Of a DNA stretch of 64,000 bases, positions 52,948 to 63,945 are shown in pieces; within the stretch, counting starts at the first letter, position 1; every line of letters starts with the position of its first letter. A program made the position numbers and the translations under genes. The notes under the pieces are model-generated. The model did not search any database. It saw nothing but the letters and a program-made list of their open reading frames with translations, and had not been told where the DNA came from. The stretch covers positions 5,688,354 through 5,752,353 of the forward strand of contig OX235272.1 in assembly GCA_944472155.2 (NCBI GenBank). Direction: 5' to 3'. Source of the stretch: Trichobilharzia szidati (lineage: Eukaryota > Platyhelminthes > Trematoda > Strigeidida > Schistosomatidae).

Positions 52948-53030
52948 CGTCGGTGACACAGTGGTTAGGACTCTCGCCGACCATGCAAATGGTCCGGGGT
53001 TCGATCCCCTGTCGATGCACACCCGATATC
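52948..53030 (+). repeat. SINE-B tRNA head only
   Basis: TGACACAGTGG and GGGGTTCGATCCCC with the GCCGACCATGCAAATGGTCC middle. The body is absent and unrelated AT-rich DNA follows. Confidence 0.75.
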
Positions 53031-53299
53031 TATGGTCGGCCTGTAAATTTGGGCTACCGATATCCATGCTGAAAATTCCATACTTGTACTGAAAATATGG
53101 TGTGGAATCAAGCTGTAATCAAAATAAAAAAATCAAAATAAAATAAAATCAAAATCAAAATATTTTGAACCTCTTTTCATTTCATTAAACTCAGCAGGAA
53201 TTTTTAAGTCAAAAAGAAATTTATCTAGAGTTCGAATGATTGTCTCTGTCAAGCCAAATAATAACACACTTCGGCATTTTCAGGAGTGGACAATTGGTG

Positions 53300-54435
53300 T
53301 GACTCGTGACTTCGTCACCAGCTAGTACAGGCCTTCAAGTGAATATAGAGAAGACGGAATTGATGAAGATAATCAACCACCAGCAACAGGAAGCATCAAT
53401 AACTTTCAACTGGAGGAATTTGAAAGACATTAATTCCCTCATTTATCTAGGAAGCGTTGTCCCAGCTACCGGTGACAGCGATGATGAATACTGTTTTCAA
53501 TTAGATCTTCTTCAGGCTTTACTGTAATTTATATAGACTTTTATATAAAAAGTTTTTAACCAATGACGGTGATTTTATGGATCAAATAATAATAATAATG
53601 TTTATTTACATATATATATATATATACCACCTTTGTTATTCTTGTCACCTGCATAAACCTTATTATCATTATAATCATCGTTATTAACTATGTTAAAAAC
53701 ATTTACCACATTATTATCATTATTATTATTTGATCCACAAAATCACCGTCATTGGTTGAAAATTTTTTAGATATAAGTCTATGTAAATAAGAGTAAAGCC
53801 TGAAGAAGATCTAATTGAAAACAACAATATTGTTCGCTTATATGTCTTGTTCTAATATTATAAATGAGAATATTTAAAGACAATGATGAATACGTCGAAA
53901 AAAGAATCCGAAAGACAAGGGAGACATTCAGCACTCTGAAATCAGTTTGGAAACCTTCACCATTAATGTTAAGGCAGTCGCTTCTTCTGTATGAGTCAGA
54001 GACTTGGCGGGAGAGGCACGGAAAGCATTTCCTACAGCCCATTGCAGACTTTTGTCAGCAGATGCCTATATTAGCTCCACACTGAGTATCGAATGGCGGG
54101 CTAGAAAGAATCACCAACACAAAGCTCTGGAAACAAACCAGTCAAGAATCTATTGCTCTACAAATATTCCGAAGGAAATGGAGATGGATCTCACACACGC
54201 TGCGGTGACAATCAGGTGATGCAGCGCTCCAGGCTATCACTCGAGTGGATCCTGAGTGGAAAACGACCAGTTAGAGATGCGTCCGAGGCTGACATAGAGG
54301 AGAATGTATGAAGAAGGGATGAGAGATTATGCTCCATCGTGGAGCGAGCTAAAATGGTCTACAGATAGGAGAGTGAAGTAGAAATGTGCTGTTTAGGCCC
54401 TATATTCCACTCGGAACCCAGGAGTATAATCTTGT
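53300..54435 (+). pseudogene. RTE LINE 3' part, split by a foldback element
   Basis: Left half: CAAGTGAATATAGAGAAGACGG and CTCATTTATCTAGGAAGCG, ending GATGATGAATAC at 53491. Right half: from 53883 through EKRIRKTRETFSTLKSVWK, SETWRERHGK and the WRMDLTH-equivalent region, to the end CCCTATATTCCACTCGG, AACCCAGGAG. The C-terminal frame is broken after 54219. Confidence 0.8.
53492..53882. mobile_element. Foldback element with about 11-bp TSD, inserted in RTE
   Basis: The target sequence ATGATGAATAC flanks both sides (53481-53491 and 53883-53893). The left arm (53492-53600) and right arm (about 53720-53830) are inverted copies with CAATTAGATCTTCTTCAGGC and CCAATGACGGTGATTTT. The right arm has a further tail of about 55 bases. 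In the centre are AT-rich and ATT-rich sequences. The left arm begins just at the end of a CTGAAGA ... GAAAAC block, as if cut there. Confidence 0.85.
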
Positions 54436-54439
54436 TATT

Positions 54440-55150
54440 TTTTTCTACATCTAATCATGTCCTAAACAAATCTTAAATTTCATCGCCCACAAATACCCTT
54501 ATAGCAAAAGTTGTTAGCCGTGATCCCACAGCTTCAAGTTGCCAGTAAAGCTTCATATACGCATAAACTTATACCCTTTAACAAAATAAACTGCCTTAGC
54601 TGTCGCTTCATTATTTACGCATATAAATGCCTCCACTTAAATTTATGTCATCGCCATGAAATTTGAATTGTTGTTCAACATTGAATACCACAGTAAATCA
54701 CAGAAATAGTTAACTACTTAGGCGATATGTTTATTGTAGAAATAAATGATTTACGAGGTTAACTATTATTATTATTATTCATAAACACGAAACACTGAAA
54801 TTGTTGCAGAGTGTTGTGTTTTCTTCATTTTTACAAATTCCCACATAACATACTTGTCACATTTTCGTGTGGTGTTTAAATGCTTAAGCTGAAACAGCTG
54901 ACAACATCTTTTCTAAGGAAAAAATATCGTTTTAACTGATATACACTTAAAGTTACTTTTCATAGAAAATTATACTTACTGACTTACTGTGTGTGTATAT
55001 GGAAGCCTATAAACCATCTAGTTATGAATGTCATCAATTTGTTATGCGAAATATATTGTTACTGCTTGTAATGTGCTGGCATTACAGTTTAGTTCACATG
55101 ATGCTTGTAGCTTAGACGGCCATGTTACTGATACAGAGAACAAATCATGG
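54440..55150. other. Unassigned AT-rich sequence
   Basis: No recognised gene or repeat. Confidence 0.45.
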
Positions 55151-55154
55151 ATAA

Positions 55155-55295
55155 AATACCTTAGATACGATGGATAAGATTTGTAGCTCATGTGGATGAT
55201 TTTGATGTGCTTGTGTTCGCTGAGCTGGATAGTTAATTTGCGAAGCTTTCATTGACCACTACTAGGCAACATCTACAGCGCGTACTGAAGATATT
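55155..55295 (+). repeat. PLE pLTR with decayed hammerhead-like motif
   Basis: GATTTGTAGCTCATGTGGATG, TGAGCTGGATAG, GCGAAGCTTTCATTG and TAGGCAACATCTACAGCGC. On minus the core reads CTGTAGA, breaking the conserved A6, and stem II has a mismatch. Confidence 0.6.
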
Positions 55296-55529
55296 ATTGA
55301 AAAGAATATTCTTCATTCAGAACGTATTTTAAAGTTTCGTAGTGACTTTGGGAAGATGATTTAGATAATTGAGTGTCTTTATTTGATTGCCTCTGCCTAC
55401 TTTGCTAGCGTATGTCAAGGATTCAAACAAAAAGTGCTGGCTCTTGTCAACCAATATTACGCCAAATTTGAGAACGTTTCATAGCAATTACTAACACTCA
55501 TTACGAAATGAACCGAATCACATCACAAA

Positions 55530-55840
55530 AGCTACATACTTTCATCAAAATTCATCTTACTTCCTCGTTAAAGATTAGTTGACCGACCATGAAAGGATAG
55601 CAATCAACCAACTATGAAATACAAAAAACTGTTACGCATCAAATATGCACACGCGAATAGAGATCCGTTGGACATAAATCGAGGAGACTTTTGGAGCGTA
55701 ACATTTAGTAGAAGATGAGAGGAGGGTCTGAAAGCTTGTGAATAGTTGTGAGGTCAGGTGAAACTGATTATAGAGAGCTTACTGGAGTTGAGATGAAACC
55801 ATATGTTTCACTTTGAACTCTAGGAAAAAATAATAATGTG
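55530..55840 (+). pseudogene. RTE 3' end, heavily decayed
   Basis: CATACTTTCATCAAAATTC, CAAATATGCACACGCG, GTTGTGAGGTCAGGTGAAAC and TATGTTTCACTTTGAAC, then AATAATAATG. Positions fit the RTE C-terminal map but identity is low. Confidence 0.5.
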
Positions 55841-55844
55841 TTGT

Positions 55845-56160
55845 AGCATCAATCGCTTAATCAAATCCATTACACACCTGACTGATAAATTGGAATTAGC
55901 ACCTCTAGTTAGACAGTCGAAATGGTTACAGGTCGATAACCAAATGGTGATTCTGACCGACCGATCAACTGACTGTTTCTCTCCCGTTTCCCCTAAAAGC
56001 GTCTAACTGATGTAATAATTAAGGTGAATGTGTATCACATCAGGGAAAATGATATTTTTGAGCGGTTTAAACCAGGCTACAATTTGTGCTACATTGAGCT
56101 GTTCCAAACTCGATCTATTCTTCCTCAGTTTCAGGTTGAATTTCTGTTAGAATGCTTGGC
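55845..56160. other. Unassigned sequence
   Basis: No recognised repeat. Confidence 0.4.
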
Positions 56161-56164
56161 ACCA

Positions 56165-57350
56165 ATAAATAATAATAATAATTTGCTTTATTCCAAAACA
56201 GTACATGTGATACAGAATGGAATTCTCCGAATTTTTACTACAGTATTGCATCCAGTCAGTACATTATCAATAAATAGAATTCTACATAAATTAAGGAAAT
56301 CTCAGTTCATTATGACAACAACATATTGGCATGTCGGTAGCAAAGACAAAATTGAACAGTGTTTGAAGGTGTTAGAAAAGTAGGTGCTGTCATATTTACT
56401 TGCGTAAGCGGAAGAAAGAAACAAAGCAGAACATAACGGAAAGAAGAGAAAAAAGAGAGAGAGAAAAGGAAAACAAAGAAAGAAAATGTTGTACCTATAA
56501 ATGATATGAGTTGGAAAGACGAGATTCAGTTGTACTACTGACTATTTAATAAATTATAGGTGTCACGCCCTATGTTTTCTTTATCTCACAGAACACAAGC
56601 CAAGTAGGGTATGGTTGAGTTTTTGTACTTGCTAGTGCGAGCATATAGTTTTCTATATAGGCTTGTGGTTTTGCCTGATGAGATGCAAAGGGAGAGTTTT
56701 GAGTGAAGAGAGGGTGTGAGTTAGATAAAATGGATTTGGCCCATTTTTCACATGAGTTCATGTGCCTATCAACCAGAATATTAACAAGCTGGTTAAGTGG
56801 CACGTTGATTACCCTGCTGACAACCTTTAACATCCTGCGTAATATGTTATAGTCTTTCTTCAGTAGCCCGAGAAAAACTAAGTGGGGACAATAGAGAATA
56901 ATAGGCAGAATGCGAGAGTTTAACGAATTGTAGGAGTAAGGGTTGGGTAATACCCGAATGTTATGACTTCTTGATGTAGAAGGTAAGACGGAATATTTTC
57001 TTAGAAATCGCCAAGATATGAGACGACCAGGAGAGATCAGCAAATAGAATGACGCCTAGGTATTTAATTTCCGACTTGGTTTCTATTTCAGTGCCATCTA
57101 TGTTGCATACTTCATGAGAGCCAACCAGTTTGTGTAGGTCGGATTTATGCCTAAAGGTGAAATTGACTGTTTGGCATTTTGAGGGGTTTAAGATAAGACC
57201 GTTTTCCTTGGACCACTGGCTGATTTTTGACAGAAAGCCTTTAAGTTTAGAGCAGTCACTTTGACATTTGACAGGCGAAGATACTGTCAGATCGTCAGCA
57301 TATTTGACAAAATTAATGTCATTTGAAGATGGTAAGTCATGTAGAAAGTA
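56165..57350 (-). pseudogene. CR1-type LINE (SR1-like), RT palm to 3' end
   Basis: On minus: KYADDLTVSS (catalytic YADD near 57300, intact), SQWSKENGLILNPSKCQ, EIKYLGVILFADLSW and SKKIFRLTFYIKK. Then after a frame change comes SRILPIILYCPHLVFLGLL and the C-terminus to 56570, with a 400-base 3' region ending AATAATAATAATT. CR1 proteins reverse-transcribe at the target site. The upstream RT and endonuclease are cut off by the LTR at 57350. Frame changes lie near 56960 and 56600. Confidence 0.85.
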
Positions 57351-57680
57351 TTTTAACGACAGAAGACAAGGGCAAGGCAACAGACAGTTTATTGAGAAAA
57401 TCAACAGATATTAATGGATTTTTATGTGCATTATTAGCGTTATGATTAGCAGGGAAGCGACGTCCCCTGGTTGGTTGTTTGCTTGCCGAAAGCTATTCTA
57501 TACTGCTTGTGACCATTTCTTAGAAAGTTAAGCCATGCATCTGTGTATCGTATTTTCACTCTTTAACTCCACTGTGATTAGATGGTGATTTTCTCAAAGT
57601 TAGGCTTTGTTATTGTTTTTCTCATGACCCTGATTCAGGACGTAACATTGACGTATATTGTAAACTGTCCTTACAGTATT
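57350..57680 (-). repeat. Gypsy-type LTR remnant, solo
   Basis: The minus strand has GACGTCGCTTCCCTGCTAATC, a downstream AATAAACTG, and ends CTTGTCTTCTGTCGTTAA. It is related to the LTR at 2183 but a different subfamily, closer to the fragments at 59550 and 61003. It truncates the CR1 copy. Confidence 0.65.
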
Positions 57681-58230
57681 ACGGAATCACTTTCATAGAA
57701 TCAGTATACATAATCAATATGTCACAGACAAACACCAGTCAGTCATCCTGAATACATCTCATATTTGAATTCACATCTAAGGAGTTTTATCTTGTGAAAC
57801 GGCTAACAGAGCCCACTGCTTCTGAAAGCTTCTTTTAAATAATTCTCAGTCCGAATGAGATTCTCTACACAAGTACCAGGTAATCGATCATACACACTGA
57901 CTTGTTACCTAATTGTGCACTTTTGAATCCATGATGCACTCCGCACTTAAGCTCAATACTTTGTCTCCAGTCTCTCCACCTAAGTCTTTTGTCAGTGTAC
58001 TTTTGAAGCATTTTGAAAACTCAAAGGCAATACCATAATTTGTGCTCTCTATGCACGTACTCGCTTCATGACACCTTCCAATTCATCAATTGGATACAAG
58101 ATATGAATGTTACTCACAAAAGTATCTTTCTACAGTGAATAACTTTTCGCCGATGTCTTACTTACGAAAACTGTCTATTTTACTTGTGAATATATAGATG
58201 ACAACCACTTCAACATTTGAATATCAACAA
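57681..58230. other. Unassigned sequence
   Basis: No recognised repeat or gene. Confidence 0.4.
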
Positions 58231-58234
58231 CATG

Positions 58235-59310
58235 TTTAAAAGAACTGCTGCTGTGGTGTAATCTCAATGAATAATTGATTTTCAAAGTCACCACCTACAG
58301 ACTAAACGGTGGTATTGCAATGGGATCTACCTTGGATCCGTTACTAGTAGACCGTTTCATGGCTAACCTTGAAAATGTCCCATTCAAGTTGACCACTGAA
58401 AATGTATACAAGCTGCGTAGATGGCATTTTCATCATTCACGAAAATAGTTACAACCTCAGTGAGTTGCTATAAGTATTTAATTACTGCAATCCAAAGATA
58501 AAATTCATTCTGGAAATGGGGGACGATTTCGAAATTCCCTTTATTGATGTGGAACAAGCAAGACCCGACAGAACCTTATTAAGATCACTCCACAGAAAAC
58601 CCCCATGGAACGGTCAACTAGCGAGTTTCTGCAGTTGAATGCCTGTTGAACAAAAATGAAACCTAATTAAATCCCACTCAGGTGCCACGCATGGATCTTC
58701 TAAGATAAACCCTTATCCGGAATTGACACCCATCAAGATTCATCAAACCAAAAGCCCAGAGGGACGAAACATTACCTGTTACAGAGAAGGAACTTTACAG
58801 GAATATGAATTTCAAGGGAGACTAGCCCCGTGATAATAAAGCAAATTATTGTTATTATTAAGAGAAGAATTTCAGCCTTTTTTAGTAGAACGTTCTTCAC
58901 GGCAACGCTGGGCAGTGTTCGCCAGTCGTCTGTAGGTTTGAAGAAGCCTTAAGGACACGACCCCGCATCTTTCCACTTCTATGTTTATATTTCATTTCTC
59001 CCTTTCGCTGTCAAGCCAACCAGTTACATTGATCCTTCGACGCTTATCTTGTCTAACAGGGTTTAAAAATACTATCCTGTATGCTTGCAGAGAGGTATTA
59101 GTGATTCTATAAGGAGTGCGATAATCGAAAACCTTGTTAACAGTGGTCATTCCATCTCAACAAATGTCTCCTTCAAAGTGATTAACAAAGTGAAGAAGGC
59201 GATGCTATTTCATCTTGTTTGCATAGCCGAGGCCTTAGCCACTCACTTAAGAAAATCAGAGTTTCGCGTACACGGGAAAGTTATTCAACCAATCATTCCA
59301 TCATGGTAGC
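58235..59310 (+). pseudogene. PLE, RT palm to GIY-YIG C-terminus
   Basis: Reads TYRLNGGIAMGSTLDPLLVD and RFMANLENVPFKL (58300-58400), then after frame changes the FIDVEQARPDR region and KPPWNGQLASFCS. Past a gap in readability it continues GISDSIRSAIIENLVNSGHS (59088) to the family end. The catalytic YVDD near 58430 and the GIY-YIG start near 59020 are both lost to indels. Confidence 0.75.
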
Positions 59311-59549
59311 AACCTTGCAGGTTTCCACTGGCTTGATTTTTGTTTGTCTGCTTATCACTCGTGTATTTCTGCAGAACTTTTACCTTATTCCATATTTTCC
59401 CTAGTTTCATCCTGATCACAACTCGCTCATTAAATTTTTAGGCTTACTAAGCAACTCTAATACACTTACTCAACTTCTTCTATGCATTGACCAACATTAA
59501 CGACTGTGATTATGACATCTCATTACTTCTCTTAATATCCTCCTATATG

Positions 59550-59695
59550 TGTGGTGAGAGCTGTTTGCTAGCCAAAATTAGTAGAAAACAATTTACGTCA
59601 ATGTTTACGTCCCAAATCTTAGTCATGAGAAAAAAACATGAACCAAGACTAACCCAACAACCAATCACAGTAGACAGTGTGGGTGGATATGATTA
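59550..59695 (+). repeat. LTR fragment, 5' half
   Basis: TGTGGTGAGAGCTGTTTGC, TTTACGTCAATGTTTACG and AACCAATCACAG. Second gypsy LTR subfamily. It stops near 59695. Confidence 0.65.
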
Positions 59696-59789
59696 GCAGA
59701 TATATCAAAGGACTGTCTAAGAAACGACAACAAAGAGATGACAGAATAACCTTCGCGAAATATGCCCATTAAGACATTGAAATAAGAAC

Positions 59790-59885
59790 AAATTAGTTCA
59801 GCGAAGAGTCTCTTTTCGGCGAATTCATTCACTTAGCTGTACAGTCGCAAATATATATACAATTATTTTGTGTGTGTGTGTACAT
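59790..59885 (-). repeat. PLE terminal block
   Basis: Inverted AGTTCAGCGAAGAGTCTC, TTTTCGGCGAATTC and AGCTGTACAG, then a GT tract. It probably belongs to the PLE at 60383-60995. Confidence 0.6.
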
Positions 59886-59929
59886 TAGGTTTGTCAAAAT
59901 CAAAATAACAGTTAGTGTGGGTTGTTGAT

Positions 59930-60208
59930 TATATCATCAAGATAATGAAGAAGTTAAAATGTGTGATTAATACTCAAAGTTGTAACTAAGTGGGGTGAAG
60001 ATTGGTAAGATGTGAGTAGAGTTACATCATCAAAATAATGAAGAAGTTAAAATGTGTGATTAATACTCAAAGTTGTAACTAAGTGGGGTGAAGATTGGTA
60101 AGATGTGAGTAGAGTTACATCATCAAAATAATGAAGAAGTTAAAATGTGTGATTAATACTCAAAGTTGTAACTAAGTGGGGTGAAGATTGGTAAGATGTG
60201 AGTAGGGT
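59930..60208. repeat. Tandem repeat, 3 x 93 bp
   Basis: Three units start at 59930, 60023 and 60116 with TATATCATCA or TACATCATCA. Units differ by only a few bases. A degraded fourth start (TACGTAATATGG) follows. Confidence 0.95.
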
Positions 60209-60382
60209 TACGTAATATGGACATGTTTAGAAAGATTAGATGCTGGTGAAGGAGTTTGGAGACAATTATGAAAATAAACTAGATAATAGGTGAAAAGATT
60301 GAATGGGTTAGTTACTAAAAATTGTTATACGAAAATTGCAAAAAATTTGATAACAAAATGTTGATGACAAATAAACTTGGAA

Positions 60383-60907
60383 TTAAACCCACGGTAGTAG
60401 GAGGGGGTGGAGAAGTTTCTTCTGTGTGCATAAATCAGGCTTTCCCATCCAAATCGCTAAGGCTTCAGCAATACAAAGTATACGAAAGCTTGTCGATTTT
60501 GGAAGGCTTCTTTTGACTTTATAGATGACTTTGAACGACTTCTCCTTGCAAATCGAATGACCAGTGTTGAGTATATGCTCAATAATGGCGCTCCTTATTG
60601 CTCCGTTGTCACCTTTCCGTAGCCAGGCGGGATAGTGTTCTTGAACTCTTTTAGATAAAACACGCATCGAACGACCTATATACCTCGCTCCACAAGAGCA
60701 GGTGAATTGGTAGATACACATGGAAGTGGTCAAATGCGATAGTTTGTCTTTAGAGTAGTTGAAGAACAATGGCCGGGAGGAAAATGTCAGTCGTAGTGTG
60801 ACAGCGAAGAATGTCCTTCTGAGAGCAGTAGATATCCTCTTCTTCAAGGTGTCAGCCAGAAGGTCACCTTTGAAGGGTACATTCATGTAGACCATCTTCT
60901 TCTGCAC
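60383..60907 (-). CDS. PLE GIY-YIG endonuclease segment (174 aa, intact)
   Basis: Residues 5-40 are the linker with NVPFKGDLLADTLKKRIS and ALRRTFFAV. Residues 70-92 hold YQFTCSCGARYIGRSMRVLS, with the CSC cysteines, YIG and following R all present. Residues 97-125 read EHYPAWLRKGDNGAIRS and EHILNTGHS. The end KPDLCTQKKLLHPLLLPW is the family terminus. Nothing in the endonuclease motif is visibly broken. The RT is absent. Confidence 0.8.
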   Translation of the reverse strand: MQKKMVYMNVPFKGDLLADTLKKRISTALRRTFFAVTLRLTFSSRPLFFNYSKDKLSHLTTSMCIYQFTCSCGARYIGRSMRVLSKRVQEHYPAWLRKGDNGAIRSAIIEHILNTGHSICKEKSFKVIYKVKRSLPKSTSFRILCIAEALAIWMGKPDLCTQKKLLHPLLLPWV

Positions 60908-60995
60908 TGTAATGGGTTGTTCTTTGTACGTCTTAGGCTTAATGTGCTTGTCTATAAAACGGGGTGGGTAGCCATTCTCGAGCAGTGTCTTCCTT
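60383..60995 (-). mobile_element. PLE, C-terminal part with intact endonuclease frame
   Basis: Starts in the linker (LLENGYPPRFIDKH-equivalent near 60985) and runs unbroken from 60907 to the natural stop at 60383. The upstream end abuts an LTR fragment at about 61000. Confidence 0.8.
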
Positions 60996-61002
60996 CAGCA
61001 GG

Positions 61003-61125
61003 AAAATAACCAATCAGAAGACGTTACCTCTCTGCTAACAATAACGAATAATCATGTACATAAAAATCTATAAATATCTGTTGATTTTCTCAATAAACGA
61101 TCTTTTGCCTGGTCCTTGTCCTCAG
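61003..61125 (+). repeat. LTR fragment, 3' half
   Basis: AACCAATCAGAAGACGTTACC, TGTTGATTTTCTCAATAAACG and GGTCCTTGTCCTCAGTTGTT. Same subfamily as 57350 and 59550. Contains the AATAAA region. Confidence 0.65.
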
Positions 61126-61154
61126 TTGTTATATATGAAAAAAATTGCATATAA

Positions 61155-61222
61155 ATTTGATTGTACAGCTTAAGAGGAGAATGAATTCGCCTAGAACAGC
61201 CTCTACACTGAACTAAATGCTT
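61155..61222 (+). repeat. PLE terminal block
   Basis: GATTGTACAGCTTAAGAGG, GAATTCGCCTAGAACAG and CTACACTGAACTAAATG. Confidence 0.5.
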
Positions 61223-61550
61223 TATTAAACAAACGTCTGCGAGGACATCTCGTAACAGAAATAGAATTCCAATAAATTGACTAGCACGCTATTAGGTTTG
61301 AGTAAAGGCTACATTTTCAAATCTTCCCTGTCTGACTATTGAGCGAACAGCCTCTTTCCTGTTGCATCATTTTATTTACAGTTGCTTAACAGTGTTGTGT
61401 CTATCAACTTTACGATTAATTAATTGTCTCAATTCTCTGTTTACAGTCTAATTATCTTACAACTGTGAAATACGTTTTTCGAAAATACATATTTTGTTAG
61501 TATTTTTTATGAATGATTGCCTGTTTTAATTTTTACCGAACGAACAGTGT
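61223..61550. other. Unassigned AT-rich sequence
   Basis: No recognised repeat. Confidence 0.4.
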
Positions 61551-61633
61551 AGGAGAGACGATTTGTAGCTGAGGTGGATGATTTGCAATTAGTTGTTTTC
61601 TTTCAGTTAGCTGATTTAATTGCGAAGCTTTCG

Positions 61634-61672
61634 TCATCCTTCCGGACGACATATTTAGCGCAGGTTTTAGCA
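61634..61672 (-). ncRNA. Hammerhead-like motif, damaged core, strong stem II
   Basis: The minus strand has GCG, CTAAATA, T, GTCGTCC, GGAA tetraloop, GGATGAC, GAAA, GCTT, CGC. Stem II is 7 bp, and stem I GCG/CGC and the GAAA box are intact. Core 1 has two changes from CUGANGA (G5, G8). Confidence 0.45.
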
Positions 61673-62363
61673 TTTAAATTCGTGATGAATGATAGAATTA
61701 AGATTAAAAGCTGAAGTCGTCATACAAAGATTAGAATTAATAGCTCTATATACAATTAAACCAAAACTCTGGACAGGTTCGTCAAGTTGGTGATAAATTT
61801 GTAATAATTAAAAGAAGTGATTTGGAATATACTCATAAATTAATAAATAACATATGTGAAGACATCAAATTCACAAGAAAAGAAGAATTTGATAACAAAA
61901 TCTGATTTTTAGATGTATTGATCAGGAGAACTAACACAGGAAATTTAGAAACACAAGTATATATAAAGTCAACATACACAGATCAAATACTCAACTGTAA
62001 TAGTATTACCCACAAAAGAAACTGTGTGCAGACAATGTATAGAAGAGTCCAAACATATTGTAGCACTCCAGTATTGAAGAGAATGGAGGAAAAATACGCA
62101 TAAACCGTCTTCAAAAAGAATGGATATCCTCATAATTTCATCAAAAAGTGTTTAAAATTGAGTCACAACACCAACAAGAAACCATCATCAAAGACTACAA
62201 AAAAATCCATCCTACCATATATAAAACATTTCTCTGAAATAACCGCTAGAATATTGAAACCGTTTGAAATATATATATATATATATATGTTTATTGCGCA
62301 AACCGAAAGATCCAACAGAAAAAGGAGATCAAATTCATACCATTTACAAAATAAAATGCATAC

Positions 62364-62600
62364 ATGAACTGTAACAGACATAGCATCCATCAGTGTGGGC
62401 GTCCCCCTCGAATCCGAATGCAGGAACACAAATTAGCTGTAAAAAGACATGATATATATTCTTTCATATCAATGCATGTAGATAATTATGGACATCAATT
62501 TGATTGGGATAATGTCGAAATTTTAAACAGAGGAAACACCAAAACTGATTCCAGAGAATTTCTAGACGCCTGGTACTCAAGTGAATCGGCCAGCAATTAA
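62364..62600 (+). pseudogene. PLE endonuclease C-terminal segment (78 aa)
   Basis: RIRMQEHKLAVKRHDIYSFI, then HVDNYGHQFDWDNVEIL and TKTDSREFLDAWYSSES. The order matches the canonical Penelope endonuclease tail. The YIG start lies just upstream where HQCGRP replaces the expected GETGRP. Confidence 0.75.
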
Positions 62601-62974
62601 CGAACGTATTAATATAGAGCAAGTTTACCAACTAATAAAAAGTAAATCATGTAACGAGAAAGTTCAAATTCCAACTCAATAAAAAAGTGATCAACAGAGA
62701 TGTAAATTAAAAACCAGTCACGAAGATGGTTGCCAGGAGACACAATTCTATCATCAGTCAAGAAGAATTTAAATAAGTTCATTTTATGCTAAAACTTATG
62801 CTGAAAGGGGATGTTATCCAGAAGTACAATGAAAGCTTCGTAATTAAACTGATCAACTAGTTGAGACATCACATCTTTTCCAGAACTAACAATATCTTTA
62901 CGTGCATGTATTACATTAAATGAATGTTACTAGGAAGCGAATTATTAGAATTATTATTATTTTTAAGTGTATGT

Positions 62975-63165
62975 TTGCAGGGATTTGATTGACTTGGAGT
63001 CTGATCACAAAGTAAATTAAGTTATAGAATTACTGAAATTCACAGAACACCGGAGAGATGTTTCGCCCTATTTTGTGACTCTTCAGCAGAAGGGGGAAAT
63101 TAATGTACCAGGGTTTGAACCCAGGACATTTAGGGTGCGTTACTAGGCCGTTCAGTAGAAGCATA
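62975..63165 (-). mobile_element. SINE-A, decayed
   Basis: GCAGGGATTTGATTGACTTGG, CGGAGAGATGTTTCGCCC, GTGACTCTTCAGCAG, CAGGGTTTGAACCCAGG. On minus the block CTGAAGA, GTC ... GGGCGAAAC keeps much of a hammerhead pattern. Confidence 0.6.
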
Positions 63166-63945
63166 AAAAATAGGCCTTTAAGTGAACATAGAGAAAACAG
63201 AGGTGATGAAGTATGCTGGCTAACAGAAACAGCAGCTACAACGACAACAGACAACAACCAGGATAAATGGGAGAAATCTGATAGAAGCAATTTCCTTCAC
63301 CTACCTACCTACCTACCTGGGAAGCATCGTTTCAACTACATCCGGATGGAACTGTTGAGGATATCAAAGCATGGAGGATCGGGAAAGCAAGACAAGCTTT
63401 CATTTCTCTCGAGTCTGTGTGGAGGTCAGCACTACTCAGTACTCAGCATGAAAAATAAGATCCGGATTTTCAACTCCAATGTGAAGTCAGTGCTACTTAC
63501 TATATGGATCGGAGACTTGGCGCCGCGTCACGAACGGAACACTTCGAACAAACTACAGACTTTCATCAAAAGCTGTCTCTGCTCAGCATGTCGCTCAAGA
63601 TCAGATAGTAGGCCATAAAAGATGAGCTACAAGAATCTCTGGGAGCGAACCAGCCCGGCAAGAACCGACTGTGCAACAAATATGCAGGAAGAAATGGAGG
63701 TGGATTGGTCATAACCTGAGTAACTATTAGGTGACATCACATGCTAGGCCATTGCTCTAGTGGCGTGTTGGTCGTCAGAGCAAGGTGTGGTAACATGGAG
63801 GAGGTGATGCGAAGAGGAGCTGAAAGCATGTGAGCAGACGTGGAGGCAGGTGAAAACGTTACCAGAGAACCGAATGCACTGAAGACGTGTGGCTGAAGAC
63901 TTGTGTTTCTCCAAGAACTGAAGGAAACAATAATAATAATAGAAT
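63165..63945 (+). pseudogene. RTE LINE, 3' end
   Basis: AAGTGAACATAGAGAAAACAG, GGGAAGCATCGTTTCAAC, RIFNSNVKSVLLTIW, then GAAATGGAGGTGGATTGG and the end AACTGAAGGAAACAATAATAA. The 171-aa open piece 63103-63618 is interrupted before the WIGH block. A CTAC repeat (CTACCTACCTACCTAC) near 63302 is an in-frame expansion. Confidence 0.75.

Larger units (their letters stand above)
61556..62880 (+). mobile_element. PLE with inverted pLTR ends (third lineage)
   Basis: The left end 61556-61680 has GATTTGTAGCTGAGGTGGATG and GCGAAGCTTTCGTCATCC. The right end 62800-62880 has ATGAAAGCTTCG and AATTAAACTGATCAACTAG, inverted relative to the left. Between them are coding remnants: FLDVLIRRTNTGNLETQVY (RT thumb, 61913), HKRNCVQTMYRRVQT, NGYPHNFIKK and the GIY-YIG C-terminus RIRMQEHKLAVKR (62418) to EFLDAWYSS. 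Stops divide them. The RT palm is deleted. It is the only element where both termini can be seen. Confidence 0.8.
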
